A stretch of DNA of 6,512 nucleotides, from positions 1 through 6,512 of the forward strand of contig JAAXHV010000552.1 of the NCBI GenBank assembly GCA_012270695.1. Direction: 5' to 3'. The DNA is from Gammaproteobacteria bacterium (GTDB lineage: Bacteria; Pseudomonadota; Gammaproteobacteria; Eutrophobiales; Eutrophobiaceae). The notes beneath the pieces are model-generated. The model made no database searches. It saw only the letters and a program-made list of their open reading frames with translations, and was not told where the DNA came from. The position numbers and the translations under genes were made by a program. This document shows, piece by piece, positions 1 to 5,990 of this stretch (position 1 is its first letter; the number at the start of each line of letters is the position of its first letter).

Positions 1-103
1 TTTGCAAATCTACCGTAATCAATTCCAATTCAATGCCCAGTTGATTGGCTACGACCTGGCAGCGTAATGAATTGGGAGACGGGGGGAAAACATATAATTG
101 CAT
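1..103 (-). CDS. Glutathione S-transferase, N-terminal fragment (runs off the left edge)
   Basis: Only the first 34 codons are in the window. They read MQLYVFPPSPNSLRC and continue into a stretch like ANQLGIELELITVDL. This is the first beta-alpha-beta part of the thioredoxin-like N-terminal domain of soluble glutathione S-transferases: a short strand, the PPSPNS turn where glutathione is bound, an amphipathic helix, then a strand ending in VDL. The family joins glutathione to electrophilic substrates in the cytoplasm; the substrate here is unknown. The start is fixed by a strong ribosome binding site, GGAGGT, 7 nt upstream. The gene begins 29 nt after the gloC stop on the same strand, so the two probably share a transcript and a glutathione-related role. 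The class of GST cannot be told from so short a piece. Confidence 0.82.
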   Translation of the reverse strand, partial: MQLYVFPPSPNSLRCQVVANQLGIELELITVDLQ

Positions 104-110
104 TCTTTCT

Positions 111-116
111 ACCTCC
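111..116 (-). promoter_or_regulatory. Strong Shine-Dalgarno of the GST gene
   Basis: On the minus strand this reads GGAGGT and lies 7 nt before the ATG at 103. It is the best ribosome binding site in the window and shows that the short open frame running off the left edge is a real gene start. Confidence 0.8.
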
Positions 117-132
117 AGGACCGGTTTGTGTT

Positions 133-774
133 TCAGGTCACGTGATCACCGACAAATGGATTTGTTCTTCTTTCATGACCGAAGGTTGAAACAGGGCCAT
201 GTCCGGGAACGAATTGTACATCATCTCCCAGGGTCCATAAACGATTTTTTATGGAACGTATCAGCGTTGCATAATCTCCGCGGGGAAAATCCGTCCGCCC
301 GATGGAACCGTTAAACAATACATCGCCAACAATGGCGATGTTTGACCCGGCTTCATAAAAGATGACATGCCCCGGCGTATGTCCGGGACAATGCCGCACC
401 TCCATCCGCAGCTCGCCCAGGGTGACCATATCCCCGTCTTCGAGCCAGCGGTCGGGCGTGAACGGAGATGAACCGTTCAAGCCGAACATGGCGCCCTGCT
501 CTTCCAGCAAGTCGATCCAGAACCGGTCTTCCTGGTGCGGCCCTTCAATCGGCAATCCCGTTGCTGCTGACAACTCAGCCACACCGCCGGCATGGTCGAT
601 ATGCGCGTGCGTAACCAGTATTTTTTCCAGAGTCACCCCAAGCGCCTCAACTTGTGCCATGATCCGGTCCAGGTCTCCGCCGGGGTCAACTACGGCTGCC
701 CGGTTTGTCTGTTCGCATTGCAGGATAGTAGAATTCTGCTGGAACGGCGTAACAGGAATAATCGTTACTTTCAT
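133..774 (-). CDS. gloC: GloC/YcbL-like hydroxyacylglutathione hydrolase (metallo-beta-lactamase fold)
   Basis: The 213-residue protein matches E. coli YcbL (GloC) in length and along its whole sequence, as I remember that protein. The metal-binding motifs of the metallo-beta-lactamase fold are all present: THAHIDH (H56, H58, D60, H61), GHTPGH (H132), the GD pair with D151, and PGHG (H192). The family member GloC is a type II glyoxalase that hydrolyses S-lactoylglutathione to lactate and glutathione in the cytoplasm; the exact substrate here is inferred. I chose the ATG at 774 because AAGGA lies just upstream and the protein then begins MKVTIIPVTPFQQN, as the family does. A TTG ten codons upstream (804) is less likely. 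A GST gene follows 29 nt downstream, which fits a role in glutathione metabolism. Confidence 0.93.
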   Translation of the reverse strand: MKVTIIPVTPFQQNSTILQCEQTNRAAVVDPGGDLDRIMAQVEALGVTLEKILVTHAHIDHAGGVAELSAATGLPIEGPHQEDRFWIDLLEEQGAMFGLNGSSPFTPDRWLEDGDMVTLGELRMEVRHCPGHTPGHVIFYEAGSNIAIVGDVLFNGSIGRTDFPRGDYATLIRSIKNRLWTLGDDVQFVPGHGPVSTFGHERRTNPFVGDHVT

Positions 775-778
775 TGGT

Positions 779-783
779 TCCTT
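779..783 (-). promoter_or_regulatory. Ribosome binding site that decides the gloC start
   Basis: AAGGA on the minus strand lies 4 nt before the ATG at 774. It supports this ATG over the in-frame TTG at 804, which would add ten residues not typical of the family. Confidence 0.6.
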
Positions 784-809
784 AAATAGCGTTATTAACT
801 GCAAGGGTG

Positions 810-815
810 ATTATA
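810..815 (-). promoter_or_regulatory. Possible -10 element for gloC-GST
   Basis: A perfect TATAAT on the minus strand lies about 36 nt before the gloC start, in the 72-bp gap between the divergent gloC and sfsA genes. No good -35 hexamer is found 15-18 bp upstream, and there is no TGn extension, so the call rests on the -10 and its position. An sfsA promoter must lie in the same gap, or inside gloC, but I cannot point to one. Confidence 0.3.
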
Positions 816-846
816 AGATAACACTGAACTGGCCAGACACAGATAG

Positions 847-1554
847 ATGAAATTCAGACAACCCTTGATCACCGGTACATTACTGAGACGTTATAAGCGT
901 TTCCTGGCTGACGTTGAACTGGATAGCGGCCGGATTGTTACTGCGCACACGCCTAATACCGGTTCCATGCTTGGTTGTTGCGAACCCGGCTCCCGCGTCT
1001 GGTTATCTGATTCCGGAAATACGCAGCGCAAATACCCCATGAGTTGGGAACTGGTGGAAACGGCGCCGGGGGTCCTGACAGGCATCAATACCGGCTTGCC
1101 GAATAAGCTGATCTTGGAAGCGATACGGGACGGTACCCTGAAGGAATTACAAGGATACTCGGACATCCGCAGGGAAATACGTTACGGCAAAGAAAAAAGC
1201 CGCATCGACCTGCTGCTGCAAGGGCCTGGTAAACCGGATTGCTACGTGGAGGTAAAAAACGTGACCCTGGCGCAGGACGGCATCGGCTATTTTCCCGATG
1301 CCGTCAGCGAACGCGGCAGCAAACACCTGCGCGAACTGGCGGAGGTTGTGGCCGGGGGAAAGCGCGGCGTGATCTGTTTCTGTGTGCAAAGAAAAGACGT
1401 GGATGAAGTCAGGCCCGCCGATAGCATAGATAGAAAATACGGCGCCACGCTGAGACAGGTAATCGCTGACGGCGTGGAAGCCATGGCCTGGCGCGCTCAT
1501 GTCTCCCCGGATGAAATCAGGATAAATAAAAAGCTGCCGGTATTGGCGGGTTAA
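847..1554 (+). CDS. sfsA: SfsA, sugar fermentation stimulation protein homologue
   Basis: The 235-residue protein aligns from end to end with E. coli SfsA (234 aa). Conserved blocks include RYKRFLADV (15-23), HTPNTGSM (34-41), RKYPMSWEL (61-69), YGKEKSRIDLLL (113-124), CYVEVKNVTL (132-141) and GYFPDAVSERGSKHLREL (147-164). The spaced D121, E135 and K137 resemble the acidic-acidic-lysine core of PD-(D/E)XK nuclease-like folds. SfsA has been linked to maltose metabolism and to DNA binding in E. coli, but its biochemical role is poorly defined. The start is well bounded: the codon just before this ATG is an in-frame TAG, and the next in-frame ATG would remove conserved sequence. No clear Shine-Dalgarno is visible. 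It is the only plus-strand gene, divergent from gloC and convergent with phaC, and its stop overlaps that of phaC. Confidence 0.96.
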   Translation: MKFRQPLITGTLLRRYKRFLADVELDSGRIVTAHTPNTGSMLGCCEPGSRVWLSDSGNTQRKYPMSWELVETAPGVLTGINTGLPNKLILEAIRDGTLKELQGYSDIRREIRYGKEKSRIDLLLQGPGKPDCYVEVKNVTLAQDGIGYFPDAVSERGSKHLRELAEVVAGGKRGVICFCVQRKDVDEVRPADSIDRKYGATLRQVIADGVEAMAWRAHVSPDEIRINKKLPVLAG

Positions 1555-3278
1555 GGTTGTTTGACATAGCTGCCCGGGGCATCCTCAATGACAGCGTGGC
1601 TGCCGGAACCGGGATGGCGCGCCGGGATTCTGTCACCGGCGTACTGTTCCAGCCATGCCTGCCAGTCCGGCCACCAGGAGCCCAGATGAAGTTCGGCATT
1701 GTCGTACCATTCAGCCGATGGGACGCCAACATCGGGCCCGGTATAATAACCATATTTTTTTGCGGCCGGCGGGTTAATAATGCCGGCGATATGTCCGGAC
1801 TTGCCCAGGACGAACTTCACAGGACCGGACAGCAGTCGCGCACCCAGGTAGGTGCCTTCCCAGGGAGCGATATGATCGTCTTCCGTAGAGATGAAATACG
1901 CCGGTGCTTGAACGCTGCTTACGTCAATGGGGATACCGGCAACACTCAAGCTTCCCGGTTCCTTGAATGTGTTGTTCAGGTACATGGTGCGCAGGTATGT
2001 ACTGTGCATCCTGGCCGGGAGACGGGTTGAATCGGCATTCCAGTAAAGTAAATCAAACGGAAACGGGTCTTTTCCCAACAGGTAATTGCGTACGTAGAAA
2101 GACCAGATCAGGTCATTGGAACGCAGCATATTGAACGTGGCAGCCATTTCTTTGCCGTCGTGGTAGCCTCTCTCATACATGGTTTTTTCCAGGTTTTCCA
2201 GTTGTTTCTCGTCTATGAATACGCCCAGGTCGCCGGGAATGGAAAAATCGATCAGTGAAACAAAAAATGTGGCCGAAACTGCGCGCGTATCGCCTCTTGC
2301 CCGCATGTAGGCCAGTGTTGCGGCAAGCAGAGTCCCGCCAATACAATAGCCAACCAGGTTAATCCGGGATTCAGCTGAGGCTTGTTCCACCGCGTCAATG
2401 GCCGCTATTGCCCCTTCAGTTACATAATGTTCAAAATCCTTATGAGCCAGCTTGGCATCCGGGTTCACCCAGGAGATGACAAACACCGTGTGCCCCTGGT
2501 CAACCAGCCATTTGATCAGGGAATTTTGTGGCTGAAGATCAAGCACGTAATATTTATTGATCCAGGGCGGTATTATCAGCAGGGGCGCGCGGAAACACTG
2601 CGCGGTCGACGGACTGAATTGAAGTAACTGCAACAGGTCATTTTGAAAAACCACTTTACCCGGTGTCAATGCAATATTCCTGCCCAGTTCAAACGCCTGC
2701 TCATCCGTCATTTTAATCCGTAACTGGCCTGCTTCGGCGTCAAAGTCATCGATAAAGTTCTGCATTCCTTTAAGCAGGTTCTCCCCTTTTGACTCCAGGG
2801 TAGCCTCCAATACTTCCGGGTTGGTGAGCAGGAAATTTGAAGGCGACATGGCGTCGACGAACTGTCTGGTATAAAATTGCGCCTTTCTTGCAGAATTCTC
2901 GTCCAGTCCGTCTGCGTCGGAGATTGCAGAGAGAATGGCGTCGGCCGTTATCAGGTAAGACTGTTTGATGAAACTGAAGAAGGGATGCTCATCCCAGGCA
3001 GTGTGTTTGAAACGGCGGTCTCCTTTTTCGTTTTTTCCAGTCTGGCTGCTTTCCTCTCCCAGCATCGCTCTCGTGCTGTTAATCCAGAGATTTGTATGCG
3101 CTGTCCATGCTCGAGTCTGTATTTCGATCAACTTCTCCGGATTTTTCATCAGCGACGCAGAGAGTTCAAGAAATGCCTGCCCTATTCCCATCATATCGGA
3201 ATTTTCGCCCATAGCCTGTCCTTGGCGCGACAGGAAGCCCTGCAGTAAACCATGATATTGTTCGGCTATATCTGCCAT
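1551..3278 (-). CDS. phaC: Class I polyhydroxyalkanoate synthase (PhaC)
   Basis: The 575-residue protein has the length and layout of class I PHA synthases. A variable, helical N-terminal region of about 90 residues is followed by DAMSPSNFLLTNPE (142-155), the INKYYVLDLQP block (240-250) and the alpha/beta-hydrolase core. The lipase-box-like motif is GYCIGG, with nucleophile C312. D468 in EDDHIAPW and H496 in GKSGHIAGIINPP complete the triad, matching C319, D480 and H508 of the Cupriavidus necator enzyme. GSWWPDWQAWL (533-543) and the ending APGSYVK are also typical. It polymerises (R)-3-hydroxyacyl-CoA, usually 3-hydroxybutyryl-CoA, on storage granules and releases CoA. No phaR/phaE (class III/IV partner), phaB or phasin is in the window. 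The start lies three codons after the in-frame stop of the upstream toxin gene, with no good ribosome binding site, so translation may be coupled. Confidence 0.97.
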   Translation of the reverse strand: MADIAEQYHGLLQGFLSRQGQAMGENSDMMGIGQAFLELSASLMKNPEKLIEIQTRAWTAHTNLWINSTRAMLGEESSQTGKNEKGDRRFKHTAWDEHPFFSFIKQSYLITADAILSAISDADGLDENSARKAQFYTRQFVDAMSPSNFLLTNPEVLEATLESKGENLLKGMQNFIDDFDAEAGQLRIKMTDEQAFELGRNIALTPGKVVFQNDLLQLLQFSPSTAQCFRAPLLIIPPWINKYYVLDLQPQNSLIKWLVDQGHTVFVISWVNPDAKLAHKDFEHYVTEGAIAAIDAVEQASAESRINLVGYCIGGTLLAATLAYMRARGDTRAVSATFFVSLIDFSIPGDLGVFIDEKQLENLEKTMYERGYHDGKEMAATFNMLRSNDLIWSFYVRNYLLGKDPFPFDLLYWNADSTRLPARMHSTYLRTMYLNNTFKEPGSLSVAGIPIDVSSVQAPAYFISTEDDHIAPWEGTYLGARLLSGPVKFVLGKSGHIAGIINPPAAKKYGYYTGPDVGVPSAEWYDNAELHLGSWWPDWQAWLEQYAGDRIPARHPGSGSHAVIEDAPGSYVKQP

Positions 3279-3284
3279 GAAGCA

Positions 3285-3695
3285 TTACCAGTTACGAACC
3301 TGCAAGCCCTTGAACGCCCGAAACTCGGTGGGGTTTGAGGTAACGAGAATCATCTTGTTGACATAAGCGATTGCTGCGACCTGTCCAACTATGAAGGGTG
3401 GCGCCAGGCCCATGGCTGTTAAACGTGCGCGTTCACCGGCATGCCAGTCTGCAGCTTTCTGATCATATTCAAGAATGGGGAAACTTGCCAGTACCACATC
3501 TTCAATGTAACGTTCTATCACCTCCCTGTGGCGCAAATGCGTAATACGCGAACAGCCGAACCGCAACTCGTGCCAAACCAGCGCGGGAATCGCTATTTCA
3601 CCTTCGTGTTCGCGCAACCTGCGCATGATGCCCTGGGATGGCCTCGCCTTCAGCGGTTCCGTTACCACATTTGTATCAAGCAGGTACTTGATCAT
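3285..3695 (-). CDS. vapC: PIN-domain toxin (VapC-like), with one catalytic Asp replaced by Val
   Basis: The protein is about 136 residues and begins MIKYLLDTNVVTE, the usual first strand of VapC-type PIN-domain ribonucleases. Counting from this ATG, D7 and E43 (in HELRFG) are two of the expected metal-binding acids, and the end reads ILVTSNPTEF...GLQVRNW as in the family. The third position, normally Asp in a PF-x-D-GQ-x-AAIA context, is V103 (codon GTT at 3387-3389), so metal binding and RNase activity may be lost. VapC toxins cut RNA, often initiator tRNA, and are held inactive by their antitoxin. The ATG at 3695 overlaps the antitoxin stop (TGATG); a GTG at 3698 would add one residue. The phaC start lies 6 nt downstream. 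PIN-family membership is certain; activity is doubtful. Confidence 0.92.
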   Translation of the reverse strand: MIKYLLDTNVVTEPLKARPSQGIMRRLREHEGEIAIPALVWHELRFGCSRITHLRHREVIERYIEDVVLASFPILEYDQKAADWHAGERARLTAMGLAPPFIVGQVAAIAYVNKMILVTSNPTEFRAFKGLQVRNW

Positions 3696-3976
3696 CACAG
3701 ATCAACTTTACGCTCTTGTCCCTGTTTACGCGAGAGTGAGAATAACCGTTCGGGGTTGAGATTAAGGTTTGCCAGATCGACATTTATTGTAAAGTGGCGA
3801 TAGGTTTCAGCAAAACCACCGTAGTAGGAGGAAAGCTGCTCAAAGTGACGGCGGCCGATTATCATGGCAACCAGTTCTCCCCGCCGGGTCAGCTCCACAA
3901 TTTTGCCGTGCTCTGCCTCACGGACTAAATTCGGAAAATTATAGCGGGCATCAGCGATTGAATATCGTTCGATCAT
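3695..3976 (-). CDS. Phd/YefM-family antitoxin, partner of the PIN toxin
   Basis: The 93-residue protein has the Phd/YefM-type N-terminal DNA-binding domain: SIADARYNFPNLVREAE (6-22), then VELTRRGELVAMII (27-40), the two-stranded part that usually reads LTRRGEPVAV in this family. The C-terminal third, ending in GQERKVDL, should be the flexible segment that wraps and blocks the toxin. Antitoxins of this fold also bind their own promoter, alone or with the toxin. Gene order (antitoxin first) and the 1-4 nt overlap with the PIN gene are typical of type II modules. A good promoter with two inverted repeats lies directly upstream. There is no clear Shine-Dalgarno before the ATG at 3976, although the predicted transcript has a leader of about 29 nt. 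I give no symbol because vapB normally denotes AbrB-type and other folds as well. Confidence 0.9.
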   Translation of the reverse strand: MIERYSIADARYNFPNLVREAEHGKIVELTRRGELVAMIIGRRHFEQLSSYYGGFAETYRHFTINVDLANLNLNPERLFSLSRKQGQERKVDL

Positions 3977-3990
3977 GGTTTGGTTACAAT

Positions 3991-4006
3991 GTACATTATC
4001 ATGTAC
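3991..4006. promoter_or_regulatory. Inverted repeat over the antitoxin transcription start, likely operator
   Basis: GTACAT-TATC-ATGTAC is a perfect 6-bp inverted repeat with a 4-bp spacer. It lies 15 bp before the antitoxin start codon and covers the expected transcription start (about 4005) of the promoter at 4012-4039. This position suits autorepression by the Phd/YefM-type antitoxin or its complex with the toxin. Binding is inferred, not shown. Confidence 0.6.
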
Positions 4007-4011
4007 GTCAC

Positions 4012-4039
4012 ATCATATACTCTATATGGAATTTGTCAA
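4012..4039 (-). promoter_or_regulatory. Sigma70-like promoter of the toxin-antitoxin (and probably phaC) transcript
   Basis: On the minus strand a perfect -35, TTGACA (4039-4034), is followed after 16 bp by a -10, TATGAT (4017-4012), five of six matches to the consensus. The start point should be near 4005, giving a leader of about 29 nt to the antitoxin ATG. No other promoter is evident before phaC, so this one may also transcribe phaC. Confidence 0.7.
4014..4028. promoter_or_regulatory. Second inverted repeat in the -10/spacer of the antitoxin promoter
   Basis: CATATA-CTC-TATATG is a perfect 6-bp inverted repeat with a 3-bp centre. It overlaps the -10 element and the promoter spacer. Its centre is about 22 bp from that of the repeat at 3991-4006, close to two helical turns, as expected if two antitoxin dimers bind the same face of the DNA. 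The two repeats differ in sequence, so a shared protein is an inference. Confidence 0.45.
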
Positions 4040-4053
4040 TTATCGAATTTACC

Positions 4054-4071
4054 GGGGACAGATCTGTCCCC
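4054..4071. repeat. Perfect 18-bp palindrome between the thiolase and antitoxin genes
   Basis: GGGGACAGATCTGTCCCC is a perfect palindrome able to form a 7-bp GC-rich stem with a GATC loop. It lies 29 bp after the thiolase stop and 14 bp upstream of the antitoxin -35. No T-run follows on either strand, so a classical intrinsic terminator is not supported. The motif resembles short dispersed palindromes of REP type found between genes in many proteobacteria; that resemblance is from memory. It could still slow transcription or protect the thiolase mRNA end. Confidence 0.6.
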
Positions 4072-4100
4072 TCTCACAGCGCAGGCCACCATCTCGCCAA

Positions 4101-5285
4101 TCAGGCGACTTCGAACAAACCTGCGGCGCCCATGCCGCCGCCGACACACATGGTGCAGACAACGAATCTTGCGCCGCGGCGCTTGCCTTCTATCAGGGCG
4201 TGCGCCACCATGCGGTTGCCGGACATGCCGTATGGGTGACCGATGGAAATAGAACCGCCGTTTACGTTGAGTATGTCGTTGGGAATTTCCAGCCTGTCAC
4301 GGCAATAGACCACCTGCACGGCAAACGCCTCGTTTAACTCCCAGAGGTCGATATCAGCCATAGTCAAACCGTGCTGTTTCAGCAATTTAGGTACGGCATA
4401 AACCGGGCCGATACCCATTTCATCGGGCTCGAGACCGGCAACGGCAAGGCCGCGATAAATCCCCAGCGGTTCCAGGTTCTGTTTCTCGGCCAGGCGGCTG
4501 TCCATCAACACACAGGCAGATGCGCCATCGGATAATTGGCTGGCGTTTCCGGCTGTAATACAACCATCATCAATAACCGGAGCCAGACCTTGCAGACCTT
4601 CCAGGGTGGTTTCGGGGCGGTTGCCTTCATCTTTATCCAACACGACCTCCTGGTAGCTTACTTCTCCGGTCTCTTTGTTGCGTACAGCCTTGGTTGATGT
4701 CAATGGCGCCAGTTCCTCATCGAATTTCCCTGCTTCCTGGGCAGCAGCCGTGCGTCGCTGGCTCTGCAACGCATACTCATCCTGAATTTCCCGACTGATG
4801 TGGTAACGCCTGGCCACAATTTCCGCGGTCTGCAGCATGGGCATATAAGCATGAGCGCTCTGCCCGATTACAGCCTCATCAGTGCTCTTGCCCACTAATT
4901 CAAAGGCATCATTCTGAACCAGGCTGACGGACTCCAGACCTGCTGCAACGACCACGGGCGCGTTATCCAGTATGATCTGCCTGGCTGCGTCTGCAATTGC
5001 AATCATGCCTGAAGCACATTGCCGGTCCACGGACATGCCGCTGGTCGACGCAGGAAGTCCGGCCGCCAGGGCGCTCATTCTGCCTATATTCCAGCCGGTT
5101 GTCCCCATTTGCATAGCACAACCTACGATGACATCATCGACCTCGTCCACGTCTGTTCCGGCGCGCCCAAGGGCTGTGCGGATAACATGACCGCCCAAAG
5201 TCGGCGCCTTGGTGTTGTTGAATGCGCCGCGCCAGGCCTTGCCGATGGGCGTGCGCGCGGCCGAAACGATTACAGCTTCTTTCAT
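4101..5285 (-). CDS. Thiolase family acetyl-CoA acyltransferase (FadA/AtoB-like)
   Basis: The 394-residue protein has the normal length of type I/II thiolases. It starts KEAVIVSAARTPIGKAWRG as the family does. The active-site residues are visible: C90 in DRQCASGM (nucleophile), the NEAF motif (318-321), H350 in NGGSISIGHPYGMSG and C380 in CTMCVGGGMGAAG. Thiolases either join two acetyl-CoA to acetoacetyl-CoA or cut 3-ketoacyl-CoA with CoA. The HPYGMSG variant is to my memory more common in degradative FadA-like enzymes than in PhaA, which usually has HPIGASG, so I assign no symbol. The minus-strand GAGG 8 nt before the ATG is a fair ribosome binding site. The gene lies 54 nt after leuD on the same strand, with no clear promoter or terminator between. 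Its product could feed or drain the pool used by the nearby PhaC. Confidence 0.95.
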   Translation of the reverse strand: MKEAVIVSAARTPIGKAWRGAFNNTKAPTLGGHVIRTALGRAGTDVDEVDDVIVGCAMQMGTTGWNIGRMSALAAGLPASTSGMSVDRQCASGMIAIADAARQIILDNAPVVVAAGLESVSLVQNDAFELVGKSTDEAVIGQSAHAYMPMLQTAEIVARRYHISREIQDEYALQSQRRTAAAQEAGKFDEELAPLTSTKAVRNKETGEVSYQEVVLDKDEGNRPETTLEGLQGLAPVIDDGCITAGNASQLSDGASACVLMDSRLAEKQNLEPLGIYRGLAVAGLEPDEMGIGPVYAVPKLLKQHGLTMADIDLWELNEAFAVQVVYCRDRLEIPNDILNVNGGSISIGHPYGMSGNRMVAHALIEGKRRGARFVVCTMCVGGGMGAAGLFEVA

Positions 5286-5339
5286 TGGACTGGCCTCAAG
5301 TATTGGTTGACGATTCTATATGATAAAACACATACGGGC

Positions 5340-5990
5340 TTATTCATCGATGTCCGGGAACAGCCAGGGTCTCTGTTTTGCCCTTTCCCGTTCATAATCA
5401 CGTATCAAATCGCTGCTTTCCAGGGTGATGCCGATATCATCCAGGCCTGTTAACAGCCTCTCCTTGAGTTCGGACTCGATATCGAACGTCAGTATTTCGC
5501 CGCTCGGAGTTGTGATTGTCTGTTGGTGCAGTTCTACCTTAAGACGGTATCCCTCGGTCGACTCGACCTCCCTGAAGAGTCGATCTGTTAATTCTGAGGC
5601 AAGCACAATGGTCAATAAACCGTTCTTGCCTGCATTGGTGAAAAAGATATCACCGAAACTGGGCGCCAGCACGCAACGGAAACCATACTCATACAAAGCC
5701 CAGACAGCATGTTCCCTGGAAGAACCGCAGCCGAAGTTTTCCCTGGCCAGCAGTATTTCCGCGCCCCGGTAACGAGGCCGGTTAAGTACAAAGTCTGCGC
5801 GCAACGGACGCCGGCTGCAATCCTGTTCCGGTTCTCCCACGTCAACATAACGCCAGGCATCAAACAGGTTTGGCCCAAAACCGCTGCGGCGAATGGATTT
5901 CAGGAATTGTTTGGGAATGATAGCGTCGGTATCGACGTTGGATCGGTCCAAAGGCGCAACCAGGCCGTGGATTGTGGTGAATGCCTGCAT
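5340..5990 (-). CDS. leuD: 3-isopropylmalate dehydratase small subunit (LeuD)
   Basis: The 216-residue protein carries the LeuD signatures: an N-terminal LDRSNVDTDAIIPKQFLKSI (14-33), RPRYRGAEILLARENFGCGSSREHA (71-95) and APSFGDIFFTNAGKNGLL (109-126). With LeuC it forms isopropylmalate isomerase, which converts 2-isopropylmalate to 3-isopropylmalate in leucine synthesis; LeuD supplies the swivelling domain that closes the active site. I chose the ATG at 5990 because the protein then begins MQAFTTIHGLVAPLDR like its relatives. A GTG at 6026 would add 12 residues encoded by repeated spacer DNA and is not credible. The ribosome binding site is weak (GGAC about 12 nt upstream). The gap to leuC is 129 nt, long for this pair and filled with repeats. 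leuB, often next, is replaced here by a thiolase gene. Confidence 0.96.
   Translation of the reverse strand: MQAFTTIHGLVAPLDRSNVDTDAIIPKQFLKSIRRSGFGPNLFDAWRYVDVGEPEQDCSRRPLRADFVLNRPRYRGAEILLARENFGCGSSREHAVWALYEYGFRCVLAPSFGDIFFTNAGKNGLLTIVLASELTDRLFREVESTEGYRLKVELHQQTITTPSGEILTFDIESELKERLLTGLDDIGITLESSDLIRDYERERAKQRPWLFPDIDE

Noticed and set aside
774..804. Longer gloC from a TTG at 804
   Set aside because: It adds ten residues not typical of the family, and the AAGGA site fits the ATG at 774.
795..822. TTAACT / GATAAC pair as sfsA promoter
   Set aside because: Each hexamer matches the consensus at only four of six positions, too weak to call in so short a gap.
1557..2030. Plus-strand open frame of 157 codons opposite phaC
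   Set aside because: It is antisense to strongly conserved PhaC sequence, shows no known motifs and has no ribosome binding site of note. It is a shadow.
4054..4071. Palindrome as intrinsic terminator of the thiolase gene
   Set aside because: There is no run of T after the stem on either strand. It is listed as a repeat instead.
5315..5320. Possible thiolase promoter with TATAGA as -10
   Set aside because: No -35-like hexamer lies 16-18 bp upstream. The match is no better than expected by chance in this AT-rich gap.
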